A DNA stretch of 64,000 bases from Bacteroidales bacterium UBA3824 (GTDB lineage Bacteria; Bacteroidota; Bacteroidia; Bacteroidales; UBA3824): the NCBI GenBank assembly GCA_002393195.1, contig DGIK01000224.1, positions 8,548 through 72,547 of the forward strand, given 5' to 3'. Position numbers and translations under genes: made by a program. This document shows, piece by piece, positions 51,730-61,322 of the stretch. Every line of letters begins with the position of its first letter. Position 1 is the stretch's first letter. The notes beneath the pieces were generated by a model. It worked only from the letters and a program-made list of their open reading frames with translations, made no database searches and was not told the origin of the DNA.

Positions 51730-52308
51730 TTATTCTTTGATTCGTGAAATAGTTGATGTTAATACGAAGAACGAATTGACATTGTCAATCGTCAGGAAGC
51801 TGTATAGCAGCTTCTGTCCAGTCTTGCGGGCAATGTCGATGAAGCCCAGACCCGCACCGCCACGGTCGGATATGCTACCCTCCCGCATCTGCTGTTTGTA
51901 GAGCTTGTTGAGTCCGTCCTTGTCTTGTTTGTTGACGTTCTCTAATATCGACCTAAGCTTTTCGACATTGGCATTCTTGATGATGTTGCCTGTGGTGACG
52001 TTGTATTCCGTCGCCGCCTTCGACACCATAAAAATGCCCCTTCCGTCCTTAGCCGATTCGTTGGCATTGCCTTCGGAGTGTTTGCTGATGTTCTGTAGGC
52101 ATTCCACCATGACGTGGAACACCTTTTTCTGAACAGAGCTTGGGTCCTCCTCACGCGCCATGTTGGTCTCAGCGAGGGAGGTGAACGCCTTGGTAATCTG
52201 GTGCGTGATCTCTCCTTCGTAGGCCAAGTTGATATTGTTTCGCTTCATCTTCACGTAGAAGTCGTAAACAAAATCAAGCGACTCGTTATGATCTTTTGTG
52301 TTTGCCAT
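51730..52308 (-). CDS. siaB: SiaB-type protein kinase (GHKL), 192 aa
   Basis: Matches SiaB (DUF6272): FVYDFYVKMKRNNINLAYEGEITHQITKAFTSLAE, with the N-box MVECLQNISKHSEG and the G-box DRGGAGLGFIDIARKTG. In P. aeruginosa SiaB phosphorylates SiaC. The order phosphatase, kinase, SiaC matches siaA-siaB-siaC. The gap to the phosphatase gene is 34 bases and to siaC 12 bases. Confidence 0.88.
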   Translation of the reverse strand: MANTKDHNESLDFVYDFYVKMKRNNINLAYEGEITHQITKAFTSLAETNMAREEDPSSVQKKVFHVMVECLQNISKHSEGNANESAKDGRGIFMVSKAATEYNVTTGNIIKNANVEKLRSILENVNKQDKDGLNKLYKQQMREGSISDRGGAGLGFIDIARKTGQKLLYSFLTIDNVNSFFVLTSTISRIKE

Positions 52309-52342
52309 AATATTTTGTCGTGTTGTATATTATGATACTATT

Positions 52343-54991
52343 TTAAAATTCTATTCCAATTAGCAGTATGTCGTCCACCTGCTTATTATCGCCTTTGAAC
52401 TCAAAGAAGTCTTTCTCAAACAATTCCCTGTACTGAGGCATTGTAAGCTCGGGATTGGTCTCGATAAGCTCCTTGATGCGTCCTGGGCGGTATTTGCGTC
52501 CGTCCTCGCCGCCTATCTGATCGGGGAGACCGTCCGAGAAGAAGAAGCATTTTTCACCTGGCTTGAAGTGGATTTCGTAATCCTCAAACTTCTTCTCCTC
52601 CCTGCCCTTGCGCGGCGGCTTGCCGCCGATGGCTTGTGCAGTGCCCTTGTACTGTATGAGTTCGCGCTGTGCGTTGAGGTAGTACAGAGGTCTGTGTGCG
52701 CCGGAAAAGTGAAGTATGCCTTTCTCGAAGTTTATTTTACATAAAGCAATATCCATGCCATCCCTTGCTTCTTGCTCCTCGCTGTCCTGTTTTAATGTGT
52801 GGCGTACGCCGAGATGCAATTGGTCGAGCACCTGTCCTGCATGGAGTGCTTCGGCGTGGTCGGCTATGATATTGAGGTTGAAATATCCTATGAATGAGAG
52901 CAATGCGCCCGGCACGCCGTGTCCAGTACAATCGACCGCCGCGATATACACATTGTCGTCTTTCTCGAAAAACCACGGGAAGTCGCCGCTGACGACATCC
53001 CTCGGACGGTAAAACATAAAGAACTTCGGCAGACGCACCATGATGGCGTCGAGGCTCGGTATAATCGCCGATTGGATTCGCTGGGCGTAGTTGATGGACT
53101 CGGTGATTGACTTGTTCTTTTCTTCGATTTCCATCTCGATGCGCTTGCGCTCGGTGATGTCGTGCGCCACGAAGAGCACAGTTTCCAATTCCTTTTCCTT
53201 GTTGAACTCCGGGATGGCGTTGAACTGGATTATCATGTCGTCGCCGTCTTCGCCAACACTCGGGAAGGTGGTCTCGGTATCGAACATTCGCTGGTTTTGC
53301 ACCACTTGGTCCAAAGCCTCCTTGAAGAAGGCACGGATTACATCGTTGAGCTTTACCTCGTCTATCTGCTTGGATATAATTTCGTCTTTATTGAGACCGA
53401 CAATCATCTGACCCACAGGGTTTACGTAGAAGAACTTGCCGTCGGGACTCAGGCGGAGGATAGCGTCGAGAGAGTTTTCCGACAATGCCTGCATCTCACC
53501 TGACATACGCTGCGCCTTCTCGGCAATCTTGCGCACGGTGATGTCGCGGGTATTGAAGATAATGCCTTGTATAGCGGCATTGCTCAGGAGGTTGCGTCCC
53601 GTAGCCTCGAGCCACAGAGTCTCTGTATCCGACTTCTTGTACTGGTACTCGAATGTAACGGGCGTCTCCGGGTGAGCAAGCAACTGCTTGAACACATCGT
53701 GGAACTTGTGGCGTGAATTGTCGTCGAACTTCTCGATGGCACTCTTGCCCACAATATAATCTGGCTCGTAACCCAAGATGTTTTTGGATGACGGGCTCTC
53801 GTATGTAACGAGCATATTTTCGTCGTAGATGGAGATGACCTCGGATGCATTTTCAAGGAGGGCGTACTGACGTTTCTGACCACGCTCCACCTCGCGAATC
53901 TGAGCCTCCAATTGCTTGTTGGTGTCTTGAAGTTCGAGCTGTGCCTTCTGCATCGCCTCGGCGTTCTTGCGGAGTTCCTCCTCGTTTTTCTGCAACTGCT
54001 TGGTCATTTCCTGCGCGTCGCGGAGGAGTTTCTCGGTCTGAGTGTTTACCTTGAGGTTGAAGATGGTCTGCGCGATGATTTCGCTCACCTCCTTTACGAG
54101 GTTGAGGGTCTTATTTGGCAGGTCGGGCAGGAGCGATGCAAATTCGATGACGCCTTGCAACTTTTCGTCGTTGATGAGCGGCGAAAGCAGGAGAGTCTGC
54201 GGCTTTTGATCGCCGAGTATGCCTGAACTTATAGTAACGTAGTCGGCGGGGATTTCCTTGCGGTAGATGATGTCGCGCTCAAAGGCTGCCTGACCTACAA
54301 GCCCCACGCCTATCTGAAATTCCTGAGTGATGTATTTTTTGCGGTTGTAGGCGTATGTGGCGATATTGACGAGGGTCTTCTTGTCGTCGTCGTAGAGATA
54401 GAACGCGCCTTGTACCGCGTTGATAAATTCAATGAGGTTGATGATGGTCTCGTAAGCGAGGTCGTTGATGCTATTTCGCTGACGGAGGATGTCGCCCACG
54501 ATTTCCTTACCTTTTGCAATCCATGCCTGCTCTGCCTCACGCTGCGATGTAGCCACAAGGTTGTTTTTCATTATGAGGAGCGAGCGTCCGAGGAGGTCGT
54601 TCTGGTCGATGTCGCTATTGTCGAAATAGAGGTCGCCTTCACCAATTCGCTTTGCAATCATCGAGTTTTTGCGGAAGATTTCGTTCTTTTCGGCAAGCAT
54701 CTGCTCGAGTTCCTCGTTCTGCTTGCGGTTGCGACGGGCAAAATAATTGAAAATAATGCCAATTACAAACGGCGCAAGGTCGATGATATACAGCATCGGG
54801 GTGCGCTCATGCAGGTAGAGAATCTTGGTGATGTCAAACTGGATGTGCTTCATCTGGAAGTCTGCCAGGATGGCGACGACAGGGAACAGCAAGCCAATGG
54901 CAAAGCCTATGATGGTGTATATCAACACCATGTGGGGACTGCTTACAATCCCCTCCCCTTTGGTCGATATGTCGTTGTTTTGTCTTGCCAT
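52343..54991 (-). CDS. siaA: SiaA-like PP2C (SpoIIE) phosphatase with GAF and PAS domains, 882 aa
   Basis: Two membrane helices (about 21-45 and 66-85) are followed by a cytosolic coil, a GAF domain (about 165-305: NDLAYETIINLIEFINAVQGAFYLYDDD), a coiled coil at 310-365, and two PAS domains (about 370-490 and 505-620). The C-terminal SpoIIE phosphatase has VSGDFPWFFEKDDNVYIAAVDCTGHGVPGALLSFIG at about 680-715 and FFSDGLPDQIGGEDGRKY. The Asp residues bind two metal ions. By analogy it dephosphorylates SiaC when its sensors are triggered. I used ATG 54991; a TTG four codons earlier also opens the frame. Confidence 0.9.
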   Translation of the reverse strand: MARQNNDISTKGEGIVSSPHMVLIYTIIGFAIGLLFPVVAILADFQMKHIQFDITKILYLHERTPMLYIIDLAPFVIGIIFNYFARRNRKQNEELEQMLAEKNEIFRKNSMIAKRIGEGDLYFDNSDIDQNDLLGRSLLIMKNNLVATSQREAEQAWIAKGKEIVGDILRQRNSINDLAYETIINLIEFINAVQGAFYLYDDDKKTLVNIATYAYNRKKYITQEFQIGVGLVGQAAFERDIIYRKEIPADYVTISSGILGDQKPQTLLLSPLINDEKLQGVIEFASLLPDLPNKTLNLVKEVSEIIAQTIFNLKVNTQTEKLLRDAQEMTKQLQKNEEELRKNAEAMQKAQLELQDTNKQLEAQIREVERGQKRQYALLENASEVISIYDENMLVTYESPSSKNILGYEPDYIVGKSAIEKFDDNSRHKFHDVFKQLLAHPETPVTFEYQYKKSDTETLWLEATGRNLLSNAAIQGIIFNTRDITVRKIAEKAQRMSGEMQALSENSLDAILRLSPDGKFFYVNPVGQMIVGLNKDEIISKQIDEVKLNDVIRAFFKEALDQVVQNQRMFDTETTFPSVGEDGDDMIIQFNAIPEFNKEKELETVLFVAHDITERKRIEMEIEEKNKSITESINYAQRIQSAIIPSLDAIMVRLPKFFMFYRPRDVVSGDFPWFFEKDDNVYIAAVDCTGHGVPGALLSFIGYFNLNIIADHAEALHAGQVLDQLHLGVRHTLKQDSEEQEARDGMDIALCKINFEKGILHFSGAHRPLYYLNAQRELIQYKGTAQAIGGKPPRKGREEKKFEDYEIHFKPGEKCFFFSDGLPDQIGGEDGRKYRPGRIKELIETNPELTMPQYRELFEKDFFEFKGDNKQVDDILLIGIEF

Positions 54992-55061
54992 TTTTGTTGT
55001 CAAATTCGGTTGCTAAATTACAGAATTTTACACGGAAAAATAAATTTTTCTGTGATTTTTT

Positions 55062-57641
55062 TTATTTGTCCCAGCTTTTTAGCCAGTTTCGGTATCTTTC
55101 GTCGAGCGACGAAAGCGTCTTACCGCTCTCTGCAAGGCTGTTAATCTTCTCTAATTCGCCGAGTTTAGTCTTGAACTCCGTCTCGTTTTTCATCGAGGAG
55201 CGCAGCCTATCGTGCAAATCTTGATTTTGGGCCTTCATTATCTCCACCTGCTTCATCGCCTGTTCCTCTATCTCCTTGTGCACGGTGATGTCAAACGCGG
55301 TATAGAGCACCTTGAACACCTTGCCGTCGGTATCCCTTACGGGGGTGTACTGGTTGATAAGCCAGATGTCGTTGCCGGTGAGCTTCGACTTACGTTTTAC
55401 AGTCATCTGGTGCATATTACCCTCGCAAACATTTTGCCATAATGCTTTAAACTCCACGATTTCTTCGTCGGGGATGAAGGTAAGGATGTTTTTGCCCTTG
55501 GTCTGCTCGTAGTCGTATCCCATTGTCTTGATGTGCTTTGCATTTGCGAACAAGAGGTTGCCCTCCACGGAATATTCTGCACGCATCATGGTCTCGTCTA
55601 TGGCGGTGAGCACGGAGGTCATCTCGATACGGTTTTTAGCCATGCTTTCCTGCGTGGCTTGCAGCATCTCTGCACGCTCCTGCTCCACAGCGAGGAGCTG
55701 CTTGTTTTTCTCCTCGATGTTTTTCTGCTCGGTGATGTCGTTGGCGATGTACAACACGCGCACCACGTTGCTGTTTTGGTCGAAAATCGGGGTGTACTGC
55801 GAGAGAAGCCAGATGTTGTCGCCGTTTTTGCTCTTTTGGTTGACAATCTTCTGATACGACTGACCGGCGCAGATATTCTGCCAAACGATGTCGAAATTGT
55901 CGAGGTATTCGTCGGAAAGTATCGACCTGATATTGCGACCAAGCAACTCGTCCTTGCGGTAGCCGAGCGCTGAGAGGTATTTCTGGTTTGCGGATTCGAT
56001 TTTGCCTTCGGGATCCAGCTCCGCCTTGAGAAGGGTCTCATCGACGGCAGAGAGAATACCCGACATCTCCGCCTCACGACGCTGCGATTCGTCGCGGGCG
56101 TTGGTCATTTCTGCCATGGCGTTGTGGAGTTCCTGCTCTCGCAAGGCGAGTTCGTCGGTCTTTTTCTGCGATTCCTGGAGGAGTTCGGCGGTACGGGCGT
56201 TGTTGCGCAACGACGACAATGTAGATGCGATGGAATCGCCAAGCTGCTCCACAAACTGTATTTCGTGCGGGCGCAGAAGGTTAAACGACGCAAGCTCTAT
56301 GACGCCAAGGATATTGTCTTCCGATTTGAGAGGCACCATAAGCAGGCACTTCGGGCGCGAATCGCCAAGACCCGATTCTATCGACATATAGTCGGGCGGA
56401 ACGTCTGTTATATAAAGTGTGTTTTTTTCCAACGCGCAGACGCCCACAAGTCCGTCTCCGAGCGGTATCCTCCTGGTGAGGAATTTTTTGCGGTCGTATG
56501 CAAATGCCGAGAGCATCTCAAGAACTACATGCTTGGGGTCGGTGTCGTCCAAGATGAAGAGGCCGCCCTGGCTTGCATTGATGTAGTGGACGAGGTTTTT
56601 GATTACTTCGTCGGAAAGTGATGTGATGTTTTCGTTGAAATGTCGCATGATGTCACCAAACTTGGCAAGACCCTGCGTGGTCCAGTTGCGCTGTTCGTCC
56701 TCAAGGCGGCGTTTTTTCTCCTCTGCCTGCGTGGTGGAAAGCCTGTCGCGAAGCTCCAAGAGGCTGTGAGCCATGGAACCGTCGGGAGCTTCCACGCCCA
56801 CTTCGGCATCATATACGCCCTGCGCAATCTGATTGGAAAATTCGGTGAGCCGCTTGAAACTTACGGCAACACCATTGATGGTCTTATTGAGGCGTCCTAT
56901 CTCCGTCTGGTCTTCGGCAAGGAAATGGTCTGGCACAATGCCGTCCTTGAGCGACGATACAAAGGACTGCGCACTTGCATAATTGACCTTGAGGTAGCGG
57001 AATACAAACACCCCTATAAACAATACCGACAGGAACATCGGCACCGACAATATTGCCGTTACGATTCCCTGCCGCGTAATCTCTTCGCGGATCTTCTGGT
57101 CGCCAGCCACAAGGCCATTGTGATGAGCCACATACATCTGGTCGAGGGTCTTGCGCATCTGGTCAAACGCGCTTATCTCCTTAACACCAAGAAGCTCGCG
57201 GGCAAGCTCTATGCGACCATTTATTATAAGGCGTATGATGTCCTTGTTTACATTTTGGTAAATGACAAATTCGTTTTTGAACTTATCTAACAGCCTGAGC
57301 TCCTCCGCCGTCTGCAACGTGGCTTCATAATCCTTGAGGCGCACCTCATAGAATTGATTGAACTTATTGTGATGCCTCTGTATGGTAACGACGTCTGTCT
57401 CGCTCTCGATGATGGCGTGATTCTGCACTACAAGCGTGTATATGTCCTCAGAGAGGGCATAGAGGGGGTAGATGCTCGTACCTTGATGCATAGTAAACTC
57501 CTCCACGTCGCCCTTGATCTTGCTGACCGAGTACAACGAGTACACACAAAAAAATAGAATATACGCCGACACCACCGAGAACAGCAGTATCAACTTGTTC
57601 CGGAAGTCCAACTTGTCAAATATTTGGTTTACATTTCCCAT
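55062..57641 (-). CDS. Membrane sensor with HAMP, GAF and two PAS domains, no output, 859 aa
   Basis: TM1 at about 16-38 and TM2 at about 193-217 enclose a four-helix-bundle periplasmic domain. A HAMP-like part (YLKVNYASAQSF...IGRLNKTINGVAVSF), a GAF domain at about 340-490 and two PAS domains (about 530-640 and 670-780) follow, then a coiled coil. There is no kinase, phosphatase, cyclase or methyl-accepting region. GAF and PAS parts resemble those of the phosphatase encoded 70 bases downstream, so the two probably pair through coiled coils. I used ATG 57641. On the reverse strand TAAATTTG (57674-57681) is a possible -7 box. Confidence 0.85.
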   Translation of the reverse strand: MGNVNQIFDKLDFRNKLILLFSVVSAYILFFCVYSLYSVSKIKGDVEEFTMHQGTSIYPLYALSEDIYTLVVQNHAIIESETDVVTIQRHHNKFNQFYEVRLKDYEATLQTAEELRLLDKFKNEFVIYQNVNKDIIRLIINGRIELARELLGVKEISAFDQMRKTLDQMYVAHHNGLVAGDQKIREEITRQGIVTAILSVPMFLSVLFIGVFVFRYLKVNYASAQSFVSSLKDGIVPDHFLAEDQTEIGRLNKTINGVAVSFKRLTEFSNQIAQGVYDAEVGVEAPDGSMAHSLLELRDRLSTTQAEEKKRRLEDEQRNWTTQGLAKFGDIMRHFNENITSLSDEVIKNLVHYINASQGGLFILDDTDPKHVVLEMLSAFAYDRKKFLTRRIPLGDGLVGVCALEKNTLYITDVPPDYMSIESGLGDSRPKCLLMVPLKSEDNILGVIELASFNLLRPHEIQFVEQLGDSIASTLSSLRNNARTAELLQESQKKTDELALREQELHNAMAEMTNARDESQRREAEMSGILSAVDETLLKAELDPEGKIESANQKYLSALGYRKDELLGRNIRSILSDEYLDNFDIVWQNICAGQSYQKIVNQKSKNGDNIWLLSQYTPIFDQNSNVVRVLYIANDITEQKNIEEKNKQLLAVEQERAEMLQATQESMAKNRIEMTSVLTAIDETMMRAEYSVEGNLLFANAKHIKTMGYDYEQTKGKNILTFIPDEEIVEFKALWQNVCEGNMHQMTVKRKSKLTGNDIWLINQYTPVRDTDGKVFKVLYTAFDITVHKEIEEQAMKQVEIMKAQNQDLHDRLRSSMKNETEFKTKLGELEKINSLAESGKTLSSLDERYRNWLKSWDK

Positions 57642-57969
57642 TTGCACGGACGTTAGTATCTATTTCAAAAATCCAAATTTAGTAACAATTTTTGAATATT
57701 GCCACATCGTTATTGAAATTTTTATCAAAAAAAATCATCCACCATTGATTATCAATATGTTATAAACACATATTTTTTTCGTATGATGACGGCTTTTTGA
57801 TGCAAAAAATCAAAAAACGTGCCTTTTTTTTCACGACGGGCTTACAATCCGACATGAAATTATCATACTTTTTACTTTTATGAAACATCAATTAAGAAAA
57901 ATACTGCATTTTTATTTGCCAATACCAAAAATAAAACATACCTTTGTATTGTTGTTTCACGACATAAAA
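57642..57969. other. Divergent control region
   Basis: Between the leftward Sia operon and the rightward cheR. The reverse-strand -7 box is TAAATTTG (57674-57681); the forward promoter is at 57915-57946. Between them are AT-rich sequence and a T-run with no obvious hairpin or frame. Confidence 0.6.
57915..57946 (+). promoter_or_regulatory. Promoter of cheR
   Basis: TTTG at 57915-57918, 20 bases, TACCTTTG at 57939-57946. The predicted start near 57952 favours ATG 57970 and rules out the earlier ATG at 57880. Confidence 0.75.
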
Positions 57970-58812
57970 ATGAAACTCACCGAACAAGACATACAGAGGG
58001 TGCAAGACACCATTAAGACCGTTTCGTCATACGACTTTTCCGACTATTCCTACAACAGCTTCTGCCGCAGGATAGAGAAAATCCTTGGCGACTACAACAC
58101 CACGCTCGACGAACTGCTGAGGAACATCCAAGGCAACTACAACTTCATGGAGAAAGTGGTGCGCGACATCACTGTAAATACCACCGAACTATTCCGCGAC
58201 ACCGACGCCTGGCTGAAGATTCGCAACATCCTCAAGCAGAAATTTGCCAGCAAGGAATCGCTGCACATCTGGCACGCGGGATGCTCGTCGGGGCAGGAGG
58301 TGTATTCTATGATGATAATGCTCTGTGAAACAGGCATGTTTGAAAGGGCGTCGATATACGCCACCGACATCAACGAAAACGTACTGCGCACCGCAATGTC
58401 GGGTCAATACAAATATCACGAAGTACAAGACTACATTGGAAATTTTGACAAGGTGTTCAACGCCAAGCTGCACTCCGAGGACGTACCATACGTGGACATC
58501 CGCAAATACATGGACATCAACAAGAATCGCGACTACGTGAAGATGGAGCGCAGCCTCGTGGAAAAACCGCTGTTTTTCAAGCACGACCTCGTATCGGGCG
58601 AGCCTATCATCGCCCGCAAACTCGACATCATCCTATGCCGCAACGTCCTGATATACTTCAACCACGACCTGCAAAACAAAGTGCTGAAATTTTTCCACGA
58701 AAACCTCGCCAACGACGGATGCCTCATCATAGGAAGGCACGAAGGCATGATTGGACACGTGGCTTCATTATACGACAAGAAAGACTCCGTTTATTTCAAA
58801 AGGACAGTGTAA
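57970..58812 (+). CDS. cheR: CheR-type protein-glutamate methyltransferase, 280 aa
   Basis: The N-terminal helical CheR domain (YSYNSFCRRIEKILGDYNTTLDELLRNIQG) is followed by the SAM-binding domain: VNTTELFRDTDAWLKI, SLHIWHAGCSSGQEVYSMMIML, YATDINENVLRTA, and DIILCRNVLIYFNHDL. It methylates glutamate side chains of a receptor or partner. No CheB, CheA or chemoreceptor gene is in the window. It is divergent from the Sia operon, so its target could be the membrane sensor there, but no methylation helix is visible. Confidence 0.9.
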   Translation: MKLTEQDIQRVQDTIKTVSSYDFSDYSYNSFCRRIEKILGDYNTTLDELLRNIQGNYNFMEKVVRDITVNTTELFRDTDAWLKIRNILKQKFASKESLHIWHAGCSSGQEVYSMMIMLCETGMFERASIYATDINENVLRTAMSGQYKYHEVQDYIGNFDKVFNAKLHSEDVPYVDIRKYMDINKNRDYVKMERSLVEKPLFFKHDLVSGEPIIARKLDIILCRNVLIYFNHDLQNKVLKFFHENLANDGCLIIGRHEGMIGHVASLYDKKDSVYFKRTV

Positions 58813-58913
58813 CAGCGGTGCAGAATTGTTGACAAAAATTAGCAAATAAAACACAAATTGTGGCATTTTAATTGCTAAAAGTTCCGATATAGAACCAACA
58901 AAGCAAGAATAAT

Positions 58914-59735
58914 ATGAAAACCATCAGACTCATAATCGCCGCACTCGCCGCATACATATACATCCCGGCGGCTCACGCGCAAATAACGGCCAACTTCACC
59001 GCCACGCCGGAGACCGCGTGCACAGGCAGCGTCGTTACGATTACCGTCAATAACAACCAAAGCGACTACAAGACCGCAAAAGTGGAGTTTGGCGACGGCA
59101 TAGACACCTACGGCAACGACCTCAAACACATATACACGTCTGCCGGCACTTACAACATCTCGCTCTCACTCCTGCTCAACGACGGCACTTGGACGGCAAC
59201 GCAGACCAAATCGGTAACAATAGGCGACACTCCAGAGCTCACCCTCGAAGACAATCCCAACGCCGCGCTCCTTACCGCCACTGTATCGTCGGGCGCCACG
59301 CTCTCATGGTATCGCAACGACAACGCCATCTCCAACACCGAAAGCACTCTCTACTACATGGAGAGCGGCACTTACAAAGTTACTGCTACCAATTCCAACG
59401 GATGCTCGGCATCAGAATCGCTGAAGGTGAAATACGAACAACAGACCGCCAACGACGACACGCAAATAAAAGTGGCCAACAACGTAATCACCCCCGGCAT
59501 TAGGGACGGCATCAACGACGTACTCATCATCGAAGACGCCGACACCTTCGTATGCTCCGTCAAGATTTTCGACAAGAATGGCAAGTTGGTATATACCAAC
59601 AACAAATACTCCAACACCGACGGATTCAAAGGTCTCGACGACGACGGCAACGAACTCTTTGCCGGTACATATTATTATGTTATTAAAAGCCAGGGCAAGA
59701 AAGGCTGCACGGGCTTTGTCGATTTAATCAGATAA
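58914..59735 (+). CDS. Secreted PKD-domain protein with type B T9SS sorting domain, 273 aa
   Basis: Signal peptide ending YIPAAHAQ. A PKD-type fold (VEFGDGIDTYGNDLKHIYTSAGTYNISL) is followed by a second strand domain (LSWYRNDNAISNTESTLYYMESGTYKVTATNSNGCSASE). The C-terminus NVITPGIRDGINDVLIIEDADTF...VKIFDKNGKLVYTNNKYSNTDGFKGLDDDGNELFAGTYYYVI is the CHU_C/type B sorting domain, so the protein is exported by the type IX system. It starts a rightward cluster with a PorP-type gene 6 bases after its stop, as seen for type B substrates and their dedicated PorP-like partners. Confidence 0.9.
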   Translation: MKTIRLIIAALAAYIYIPAAHAQITANFTATPETACTGSVVTITVNNNQSDYKTAKVEFGDGIDTYGNDLKHIYTSAGTYNISLSLLLNDGTWTATQTKSVTIGDTPELTLEDNPNAALLTATVSSGATLSWYRNDNAISNTESTLYYMESGTYKVTATNSNGCSASESLKVKYEQQTANDDTQIKVANNVITPGIRDGINDVLIIEDADTFVCSVKIFDKNGKLVYTNNKYSNTDGFKGLDDDGNELFAGTYYYVIKSQGKKGCTGFVDLIR

Positions 59736-59741
59736 AACACA

Positions 59742-61289
59742 ATGACCATGACAAGGAAATTAATCACAGCCGCGCTCCTATTAATCACGACACACGCCGC
59801 CATGGCGCAGGAGCTTACTCCCGGACAAAACTATATGAACAAATTTGCCGCCGCTCCGGCATACGCCGGTTTCAATGGCAACGACGAGGGTTTTCTCGGA
59901 TACCGAGCCATGATGACCGGCATAGACGGCGCACCAACACTGCTCCGCACCAATGTAAACGGCAACATCATGGACAACATGGGCTACGGAGTTGACATCG
60001 TAAACGAGAAATCGGGCAATTTCAACAATACGATAGCCGCGCTCACATACGCCTACCACATCCGCCTCAGCAACGACATGAACCTCAGCTTCGCCCTCTC
60101 GCCTACTATTGTAAGGTCGGCATTCGACCTCGCAAAAGTCAGGACATTCGGCTCGGCTGTAGATCCCGTGTTCCAAAACGAGGCTGGACTCGCCGGAACA
60201 GGTTTCGACGCAGGATTCTCGTTGATGTTCAATGTAAAAGGATTGTATTTCAGCGTCAACGCGCCGAGGCTCATCTGCCAAGACCTGAAATTCCAAAACG
60301 GCATCGTGAATACCGACCGCGAAATCAATTCCAACATATCCTACGCCATCGAAGCCGACAAATGGGAAATAGAACCCGGCGCAATGGTAAGCTACGGACT
60401 CAAAGGCGGACTCGATTGGCAAGGCTCGCTCGTTGCCAAATACGACAGAAGGGCATGGATGCAGATGTCGTATTCATCGCAAAATTGGATAGGAGTAGGA
60501 GCTGGATTTGCCGCCACCAACCGCATCGTGCTATGCTATCAATACGAAATCGGAACATCCGACATCGCAAAGACCTGCAACGGCAACCACGAAGTTACAG
60601 TGGGATTCATGATGAGCAAGGCGAAGAAATTCCAGAAGCCGACCATCTTCATCGACGACAAGACCGATTCAAGGGGCAATGCAAAGGGCGACAGCGACCT
60701 CGCAAAGAAACTCCAAGAAGAAATCAAAAACCGCGACAGCGAAATCAAGAGGCTCGAAAACCTCATCGAAGACTGCTGCTCCAACAACAACCCCTCGTCA
60801 GACGTCAACAGTCCCAAACCGTCGGAAGACCCCGGACAGATTACAGACCCATCGGAGCCCGACCAGCAGGTAGCCGACAACAACCAGCCGTCGCAAGAAA
60901 ACGACATCGCGCAACCCAAAGACCCGCACTCCGTAGAATGGCTCACCCCCACCGAGCTTACAAACGTAAGGTTTGCTACCGGCACCACAACGTTGCTCCA
61001 GGCATCTCAATCTGACCTCGACGCACTCGCGCTCAAGGTAAGCCACGACAAAAACAAAGACCGCGACATACTCATCATCGCATACACCAACGACCCCACG
61101 GCATACGGCAAGCAAATGTCTGAAAACCGCGCAATGGCTATCAAGCAATACCTGATTTCCAAAGGTGTACCCGCCAACAGAATCATCGCCACTGGCGCAA
61201 GGCTCAGAACAATATCCGAAGCTCCCGACGGTCGATACGAAGACAATAGGGTGATGGTAGGCCTCGAAGCCAAACAACGCGACAAGTAA
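59742..61289 (+). CDS. PorP/SprF-type outer-membrane protein fused to OmpA domain, 515 aa
   Basis: Signal peptide ending HAAMAQ. Residues 25-295 are the PorP/SprF beta-barrel region (NKFAAAPAYAGFNGNDEGFLGYRAMM, DIVNEKSGNFNNTIAALTYAYHIRL, GFDAGFSLMFNVKGLYFSVNAPRL). A linker with coiled coil (EEIKNRDSEIKRLENLIED) and a Pro/Ser-rich part leads to an OmpA-like domain (VRFATGTTTLLQASQSDLDAL, IAYTNDPTAYGKQMSENRAMAIKQYLISKGVPANRIIATG). PorP-type proteins bind type B sorting domains; the OmpA part would hold peptidoglycan. The combination resembles PorP and PorE functions in one chain. Confidence 0.88.
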   Translation: MTMTRKLITAALLLITTHAAMAQELTPGQNYMNKFAAAPAYAGFNGNDEGFLGYRAMMTGIDGAPTLLRTNVNGNIMDNMGYGVDIVNEKSGNFNNTIAALTYAYHIRLSNDMNLSFALSPTIVRSAFDLAKVRTFGSAVDPVFQNEAGLAGTGFDAGFSLMFNVKGLYFSVNAPRLICQDLKFQNGIVNTDREINSNISYAIEADKWEIEPGAMVSYGLKGGLDWQGSLVAKYDRRAWMQMSYSSQNWIGVGAGFAATNRIVLCYQYEIGTSDIAKTCNGNHEVTVGFMMSKAKKFQKPTIFIDDKTDSRGNAKGDSDLAKKLQEEIKNRDSEIKRLENLIEDCCSNNNPSSDVNSPKPSEDPGQITDPSEPDQQVADNNQPSQENDIAQPKDPHSVEWLTPTELTNVRFATGTTTLLQASQSDLDALALKVSHDKNKDRDILIIAYTNDPTAYGKQMSENRAMAIKQYLISKGVPANRIIATGARLRTISEAPDGRYEDNRVMVGLEAKQRDK

Positions 61290-61322
61290 CCATAAACGAC
61301 CAAACGCCAAAAGACACCCAAA

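Noticed and set aside
51337-52308. SpoIIAA/SpoIIAB-type anti-sigma switch
   Set aside because: The small proteins match SiaC and SiaB rather than STAS and RsbW proteins, and no sigma factor gene is present.
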